From Thermodesulfovibrio sp. (GTDB lineage Bacteria; Nitrospirota; Thermodesulfovibrionia; Thermodesulfovibrionales; JdFR-85), in assembly GCA_027050975.1 (NCBI GenBank), contig JALUAR010000049.1, positions 5,513-15,729 on the forward strand: a stretch of DNA of 10,217 nucleotides, in the 5' to 3' direction. This document shows, in pieces, positions 6,708 to 10,217 of this stretch. Below the pieces are notes generated by a model. The model made no database searches, had not been told where the DNA came from, and saw only the letters and a program-made list of their open reading frames with translations. How positions within the stretch are numbered: the first letter of the stretch is position 1; every line of letters begins with the position of its first letter. The position numbers were made by a program, and so were the translations under genes.

Positions 6708-6719
6708 TGACATCTGTCA
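6708..6719. promoter_or_regulatory. Dyad TGACA-N2-TGTCA in the divergent region
   Basis: TGACATCTGTCA is a 10-of-10 dyad with a 2-bp centre. A single TTGACA lies 23 bp upstream (6680-6685), and the related TGACA-N4-TGTCA dyad is at 6604-6617. Repeated half sites between two divergent transcription units suggest an operator, but the regulator is unknown. The rest of the intergenic stretch 6545-6839 shows no gene. Confidence 0.3.
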
Positions 6720-6799
6720 TTCCAAGGTTCGGCATGACGCTATATTGTTTTTACCGGGCAGTACTGTTTGAAAGGTGTGAATAAAAATGGAAGGAAATC

Positions 6800-6808
6800 T
6801 GGTAAAAT
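6800..6808 (+). promoter_or_regulatory. Candidate extended -10 promoter for mtaD
   Basis: TGGTAAAAT fits an extended -10 element (TG-N-TAAAAT, five of six bases of TATAAT), with no good -35 box. It would start transcription near 6815, about 25 nt before the ATG. A second possibility is TTGACA at 6680-6685 with AATACT at 6703-6708 (17-bp spacing), which would give a leader over 100 nt long. Confidence 0.35.
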
Positions 6809-6839
6809 AAAAGAATTTTAGACTTTCGGAGGTTTGTCT

Positions 6840-8162
6840 ATGGGTGACAGAAGCGTTGATCTTATTCTGAAAGGTGAGTATCTGCTTGCTATGACTGATG
6901 CCGAAGCTCCGGTTCTGGACGCAGCTGTTGCGGTTAAGGATGGTGTAATAATCGATATCGGGCCGGCAGAGGATATAGTGGGAAAGTACGAGGCAAGGGA
7001 GTTGCTGGGTGGACAAAAAAAGGTAATCATTCCCGGACTGGTAAATACCCATACTCATGCAGCCATGGTTTATTTCAGAGGGCTGGCTGATGACCTTCCC
7101 CTGAAGCAATGGCTTGAGGAGCATATATGGCCTGCTGAGGCAAAGTGGTTGAGTAATGAATTTGTTCGTGATGCCACCGAACTAGCATGCCTTGAGATGG
7201 TACGAGCAGGTGTAACCCTTTACAATGATATGTATTTTTTTGAGGATGCATCTGCCGAGGCGGTTAAAAAGGTTGGCATGAGGGCTGTGTTAGGAGCAGG
7301 GGTGCTTGACTTCCCCACCCCTGCAGCAAGCACCCCTGATGAGCATCTTGAACGTGCAGAGGAGTTCATAAAACGATGGAAAGATGACCCTCTTGTGGTG
7401 CCTTCCATTGCACCTCATGCTCCTTACACCTGTAGTCCCGAGACATACAAAAGGTGTATTGAGCTTGCAGAAAAGTATGATGTTCCAGTGCACACCCATC
7501 TCAGCGAGACCCGGTGGGAGGTGGAAGAGATAAAGAAGAGATACGGAAAATCTCCGGTGGAGCATCTGAACTCATATGATCTATTGACTGATCGGATGCT
7601 TGCTGCACACTGTGTCTGGCTTGACGAAAAAGAGATAGAGCTTATGGCAGAAAAGGGGGTGAGTGTTTCCCATTGTATTGAGAGTAATCTCAAGCTGGCC
7701 TCTGGCATAGCACCAGTTGTAAAGATGCTAAAGGCTGGTGTTAAGGTGACCTTTGGTACCGATGGTGCGGCAAGCAATAATGATCTAAATATACTGAGCG
7801 AGATGTCTACAGCGGCAAAACTGCATAAGGCGGTATCAGGAGACCCGACTGCACTTTCCGCCAGAGTAGCCCTGCTTATGGCAACACGCTGGGGTGCGGA
7901 AGCCCTCGGCCTTGGAGATGTAACAGGCAGTATCGAGGTGGGAAAATCAGCAGATATGGTGATTTTGGATCTTGAGAAGATACACCTTGTACCTATTTAT
8001 GATATCTATTCACACATAGCTTATTCTCTAAACTCATCTGATGTACACACTGTTGTTATAAATGGAGAGGTGATTCTTAAGGATTATAAATTTGTCAGAG
8101 TGGATGCCGAAGAGGTTATGAAGAATGCTCTCAAGTGGCAAGAAAGAATAAAAAATAATTGA
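6840..8162 (+). CDS. mtaD: 5'-methylthioadenosine/S-adenosylhomocysteine deaminase-type amidohydrolase
   Basis: The 440-aa cytosolic metalloenzyme belongs to the amidohydrolase superfamily, MtaD/TRZ-ATZ branch. These enzymes deaminate MTA, SAH or related adenosines to the inosine forms. Visible are the metal ligands in NTHTH (H71, H73), the HAPYTCS segment (193-199), HTHLSET (218-224, with metal ligand H220 and catalytic E223), HCVW (257-260) and FGTDGAASNND (305-315, with metal ligand D308). The ATG at 6840 is chosen because GGAGG (6828-6832) lies 7 nt before it; a TTG six bases earlier (6834) would leave only 1 nt. The usual substrate-loop HCPASNLKL appears here as HCIESNLKL. It is divergent from amtB. 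The next gene's own promoter-like element makes it the only sure member of its unit. Role: salvage of MTA/SAH, releasing ammonia. Other N-deaminations are possible. Confidence 0.87.
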   Translation: MGDRSVDLILKGEYLLAMTDAEAPVLDAAVAVKDGVIIDIGPAEDIVGKYEARELLGGQKKVIIPGLVNTHTHAAMVYFRGLADDLPLKQWLEEHIWPAEAKWLSNEFVRDATELACLEMVRAGVTLYNDMYFFEDASAEAVKKVGMRAVLGAGVLDFPTPAASTPDEHLERAEEFIKRWKDDPLVVPSIAPHAPYTCSPETYKRCIELAEKYDVPVHTHLSETRWEVEEIKKRYGKSPVEHLNSYDLLTDRMLAAHCVWLDEKEIELMAEKGVSVSHCIESNLKLASGIAPVVKMLKAGVKVTFGTDGAASNNDLNILSEMSTAAKLHKAVSGDPTALSARVALLMATRWGAEALGLGDVTGSIEVGKSADMVILDLEKIHLVPIYDIYSHIAYSLNSSDVHTVVINGEVILKDYKFVRVDAEEVMKNALKWQERIKNN

Positions 8163-8178
8163 GACAGGTGAATTTTTA

Positions 8179-8214
8179 TGTTATTTTTGTATAATTATGT
8201 TACCAAAAATAACA
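8179..8214. promoter_or_regulatory. 11-bp inverted repeat embracing a TATAAT -10 box
   Basis: TGTTATTTTTG (8179-8189) and CAAAAATAACA (8204-8214) are perfect reverse complements separated by 14 bp. The spacer opens with TATAAT (8190-8195), directly preceded by TG. The -35 region is weak. Transcription would start near 8202, about 33 nt before the GTG of the 116-aa gene. The layout suggests an operator over a promoter for the hypothetical-dcd-pyrF cluster. It is AT-rich and lacks a terminal U-tract, so a terminator for mtaD is less likely. It does not match an operator I recognise. Confidence 0.5.
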
Positions 8215-8234
8215 CTCTGTATGGGAGGTAAAGC

Positions 8235-8585
8235 GTGGTGGAGTTTAAAAGATGGAATGTCAGGACAACAGATCTTGTGGATATGACGCCTATAAAGGCG
8301 CGAGATCTGATTGTGAAATGTTTTTTCGAGGCACAGAAGGAGACATTTTTGAGATCAAGAAAGGATCTTGGCTTAGATACGTCTGATGAGGATCTGTATG
8401 CTTCTGTGGTGGGAGCCGTAAGAATGGCATTTAATGAAATTGCCGGAGATTTTGACAATCCAAGCAAAGAACAACTTTTTCAGGTTGTAGAGGTTCTGGC
8501 CAGAAAGGCCAAGGCATGGGGTACTCCTGAGGATATCGTGGAGCATCACAAAGGTCAGATAAAAAAGATCTTTGGTGCCTTTTAA
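8235..8585 (+). CDS. Conserved-looking hypothetical protein (116 aa)
   Basis: I do not recognise a named domain. The product is soluble, charged and mostly helical in appearance, without signal peptide or membrane segment. It starts with VEFKRWNVRTTDLVDMTP (2-19) and has a helical stretch through KARDLIVKCFFEAQKETF (21-38). It contains a single cysteine (C29) and ends with HHKGQIKKIFGAF (104-116). The GTG at 8235 is preceded by GGGAGGT (8223-8229), which gives good spacing; GTG at 8238 is an alternative. It is the first gene after the inverted-repeat promoter and lies 27 bp before dcd, so it is probably co-transcribed with nucleotide genes. Codon use and base composition look like the neighbours. 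Function unknown. Confidence 0.8.
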   Translation: MVEFKRWNVRTTDLVDMTPIKARDLIVKCFFEAQKETFLRSRKDLGLDTSDEDLYASVVGAVRMAFNEIAGDFDNPSKEQLFQVVEVLARKAKAWGTPEDIVEHHKGQIKKIFGAF

Positions 8586-8612
8586 GAACAGATTCTTTTA
8601 GAGGAGGAGTAA

Positions 8613-9161
8613 GTGGTAAAAAACGATCGATGGATACGGGAGATGGCAAATAAAGGGATGATAGAGCCCTTTAGCGAAGACCAGATTCGTTCAGGTGTGA
8701 TTTCATACGGTGTCAGTTCTTACGGCTATGATATGAGAATATCGGATGAGTTTAAAATATTTACCAATCTGGGCAGCACCCTGGTTGATCCCAAGGCATT
8801 TGATCCCAGTAGCCTGATAGATTTTAAAGGTCCTGAATGTATCATACCTCCTAACTCCTTTGCCCTTGCCCGCTCTGTAGAGTACTTCCGTATTCCCAGG
8901 GATGTACTTGTGATATGTCTTGGCAAATCAACTTATGCACGATGTGGCCTGGTGGTTAATGTTACCCCCCTTGAACCTGAATGGGAGGGGCATGTTACGA
9001 TAGAGATATCCAATACAACTCCGCTTCCTGCTAAAATATACGCAAATGAGGGAATAGCTCAGTTGATCTTCCTCGCAGCTGAAGAGGTGTGTGAGATCTC
9101 TTATAAGGACAAGAAAGGGAAATACCAGACTCAAAAAGGTATAACGCTGCCCAAGATATAA
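8613..9161 (+). CDS. dcd: dCTP deaminase
   Basis: The 182-aa enzyme converts dCTP to dUTP and ammonia, feeding dUMP and so dTTP synthesis. It has the Dcd fold with SYGVSSYGYDMRIS (31-44), IIPPNSFALARSVEYFRIP (77-95), the nucleotide-binding CLGKSTYARCG (102-112), NVTPLEPEWEGHVTIEISN (116-134; E131 the catalytic glutamate) and NEGIAQLIF (145-153). The C-terminal GKYQTQKGITLPKI segment covers the active site in the trimer. It resembles the roughly 188-aa proteobacterial form, slightly shorter than the E. coli enzyme. GAGGAGGAG (8601-8609) precedes a GTG start. Dcd alone makes dUTP; a bifunctional (DCD-DUT) role is not evident from sequence. The 14-bp gap to pyrF indicates one pyrimidine transcript. 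Confidence 0.95.
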   Translation: MVKNDRWIREMANKGMIEPFSEDQIRSGVISYGVSSYGYDMRISDEFKIFTNLGSTLVDPKAFDPSSLIDFKGPECIIPPNSFALARSVEYFRIPRDVLVICLGKSTYARCGLVVNVTPLEPEWEGHVTIEISNTTPLPAKIYANEGIAQLIFLAAEEVCEISYKDKKGKYQTQKGITLPKI

Positions 9162-9175
9162 ATTAAGGAGGAGCT

Positions 9176-9895
9176 TTGCCATCAAAGGATAAGTTGATAC
9201 TTGCTCTGGATGTGAATGATCCGGAATATGCCCTCGAGTTGGTTGACAGATTCAGCGAGTGGGTTAATGTCTTCAAGGTTGGCCTTGAACTCTTCACATC
9301 CGCCGGCCCTGATATAGTGAGAAGGATCAATGAGCGGGGCAAAAAGGTGTTTTTAGATCTGAAGTTCCACGATATCCCAAATACGGTTGCAAAGACTGCA
9401 GTGGTGATAACAAGACTCGGTGTTGCTATGTTTAATCTGCATGCCTCCGGAGGAATGGAGATGATGAAGAGAACAAAGGAAGTGGTGGTGGAAACGGCTC
9501 TGAGGGAGAATTTACCCAGACCGAAGATACTGGCTGTAACAGTACTTACCAGTATATCACAGGATGAATTCAAAAAAGAGATGGGGTATCAGCACAGTAT
9601 AAGAACACATGTCAAACACCTGGCCTCCATGGCCTACAGGGCAGGGCTTGACGGTGTTGTTGCCTCGGGTCATGAGGTATCAACGATAAGAAACAATATA
9701 GGTGATAACTTTCTTATTGTGACACCCGGTATTCGTCCGAAATGGGTACCTCCCGATGACCAGAAACGTACCATGACCCCATCGGAGGCAATCCATAACG
9801 GTGCCGATTATATAGTGGTGGGTCGGGCTGTTCTCGGTCAGGAGGACCCTGAAAAGGCGATAGAACTCATTTCTTTGGAGATTCTCTCGGCCTGA
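9176..9895 (+). CDS. pyrF: Orotidine-5'-phosphate decarboxylase
   Basis: The 239-aa TIM-barrel enzyme makes UMP from OMP, the last step of de novo UMP synthesis. Visible motifs are ALDVND (10-15), FKVGLELF (33-40, K34), the catalytic DLKFHDIPNTV (61-71, with D61-K63-D66), AVTVLTS (120-126), TPGIRP (183-188) and GADYIVVGRAVL (209-220; R217 contacts the phosphate). Length is normal for the short bacterial form. The start is a TTG at 9176 behind a strong AAGGAGGAG (9165-9173); no ATG stands at this position, and the N-terminal sequence fits the family. It follows dcd by 14 bp, and its stop codon overlaps the next ATG by one base (TGATG). Confidence 0.96.
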   Translation: MPSKDKLILALDVNDPEYALELVDRFSEWVNVFKVGLELFTSAGPDIVRRINERGKKVFLDLKFHDIPNTVAKTAVVITRLGVAMFNLHASGGMEMMKRTKEVVVETALRENLPRPKILAVTVLTSISQDEFKKEMGYQHSIRTHVKHLASMAYRAGLDGVVASGHEVSTIRNNIGDNFLIVTPGIRPKWVPPDDQKRTMTPSEAIHNGADYIVVGRAVLGQEDPEKAIELISLEILSA

Positions 9896-10217
9896 TGCTG
9901 ACACAAAGAAACGAGTTCATGCCCTCCAAAAGGGTGTTTCTGGAGTTATGTATGGAAAGCGAACCAGCTGTTATTCCACCCATCTATACGGAACTTCCCT
10001 TCAAGACACCTCAGGCTGTTTATGAACATTTAAAAGCTCCGAGAACGATTCTCCTCGATAGCATAAAGGGGCCAGAAAAGATTGCCCGATACTCCTTCAT
10101 AACCCTTGAACCCTTTCTGGAGTTTGTGGTCAGAGACTCTCTTACCGAGGTTGTCAAAGGTGGAAAAAGGATTATTACCAGCGCCAGACCTCTTAGCAGG
10201 TTGAGACAGCTTGTTAC
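9895..10217 (+). CDS. trpE: Chorismate-utilising enzyme component I (TrpE/PabB family), 5' part
   Basis: The frame is open from ATG 9895 to the window edge (107 codons), so the gene is cut there rather than broken. The N-terminal domain of anthranilate/aminodeoxychorismate synthase is recognisable: FLEL then IPPIYTELPFKTPQAVYEHL and LLDSIKGPEKIARYSFITLEP, matching the usual LLES-x-x-GPEKxARYSF pattern. Complete proteins of this family are about 450-520 aa; the chorismate-binding catalytic part lies beyond the window. The VFLEL...PPIYTEL opening looks slightly more like TrpE than PabB, but this is not decisive. The first ATG overlaps the pyrF stop (TGATG), suggesting coupling. The ATG at 9919 (MPSKRVF) is a possible alternative start, and neither has a strong ribosome-binding site. 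Confidence 0.78.
   Translation, partial: MLTQRNEFMPSKRVFLELCMESEPAVIPPIYTELPFKTPQAVYEHLKAPRTILLDSIKGPEKIARYSFITLEPFLEFVVRDSLTEVVKGGKRIITSARPLSRLRQLV

Noticed and set aside
6545..6760. Sigma-54 promoter for the amtB-activator unit
   Set aside because: No GG-N10-GC pair was found on the minus strand; the nearest candidate near 6567-6579 is one base too short in spacing.
6834..6839. TTG at 6834 as start of the mtaD gene
   Set aside because: It would leave only 1 nt between GGAGG and the start codon. The ATG at 6840 has a 7-nt gap and removes only two residues.

Overview
The window appears to be chromosomal DNA from a Gram-negative bacterium with about 45% GC (estimated by eye). It carries an outer-membrane porin with a signal peptide, periplasm-facing Amt transporters with signal peptides, and a sigma-54 regulatory system. 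The mix of genes and protein styles would fit a Nitrospirota or deltaproteobacterial-type lineage. That placement is an impression, since no rRNA or marker gene is present. I see no mobile element, tRNA, rRNA or CRISPR array.

Left half (1-3110), nitrogen-uptake operon on the + strand. About 180 bp of regulatory DNA holds paired dyad motifs and a sigma-54-type -24/-12 promoter (155-170). It is followed by a 56-codon gene for a stand-alone Fis-type helix-turn-helix protein (235-405), a TorF/Gcw_chp-type putative porin (493-1233), an ammonium transporter (1278-2663) and a P-II signal protein (2731-3069). A strong intrinsic terminator (3082-3110) closes the unit. Its logic is entry through the outer membrane, transport through the inner membrane, and gating of the transporter by P-II, with a small DNA-binding protein made first.

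Middle (3203-6544). A short gamma-glutamylcyclotransferase-like gene on the + strand converges on a two-gene minus-strand unit. That unit is a second, more AmtB-like ammonium transporter (6544 down to 5234), then, after only 2 bp, a NifA-like GAF/AAA+/Fis sigma-54 activator (5231 down to 3711). The C-terminal DNA-binding domain of this activator is about 57% identical over 44 residues to the orphan Fis peptide at the left end. This links the two ammonium loci and suggests the activator and the small protein may read similar sites.

Right half (6545-10217), on the + strand. A divergent intergenic region with TGACA/TGTCA dyads leads into an MTA/SAH deaminase-type amidohydrolase (mtaD). A small intergenic region follows in which an 11-bp inverted repeat embraces a perfect TATAAT. 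A tight nucleotide/chorismate cluster comes next: a conserved hypothetical of 116 aa, dCTP deaminase (dcd), orotidine-5'-phosphate decarboxylase (pyrF), and the 5' end of a chorismate-utilising enzyme (trpE/pabB family), cut by the window edge. Three of these consecutive genes use GTG or TTG starts behind strong ribosome-binding sites.

Most genes belong to well-known families. The less ordinary content is the orphan Fis peptide with its sigma-54/dyad leader, the pairing of two different Amt proteins with a NifA-like activator, and the palindromic operator-like element before the hypothetical gene.
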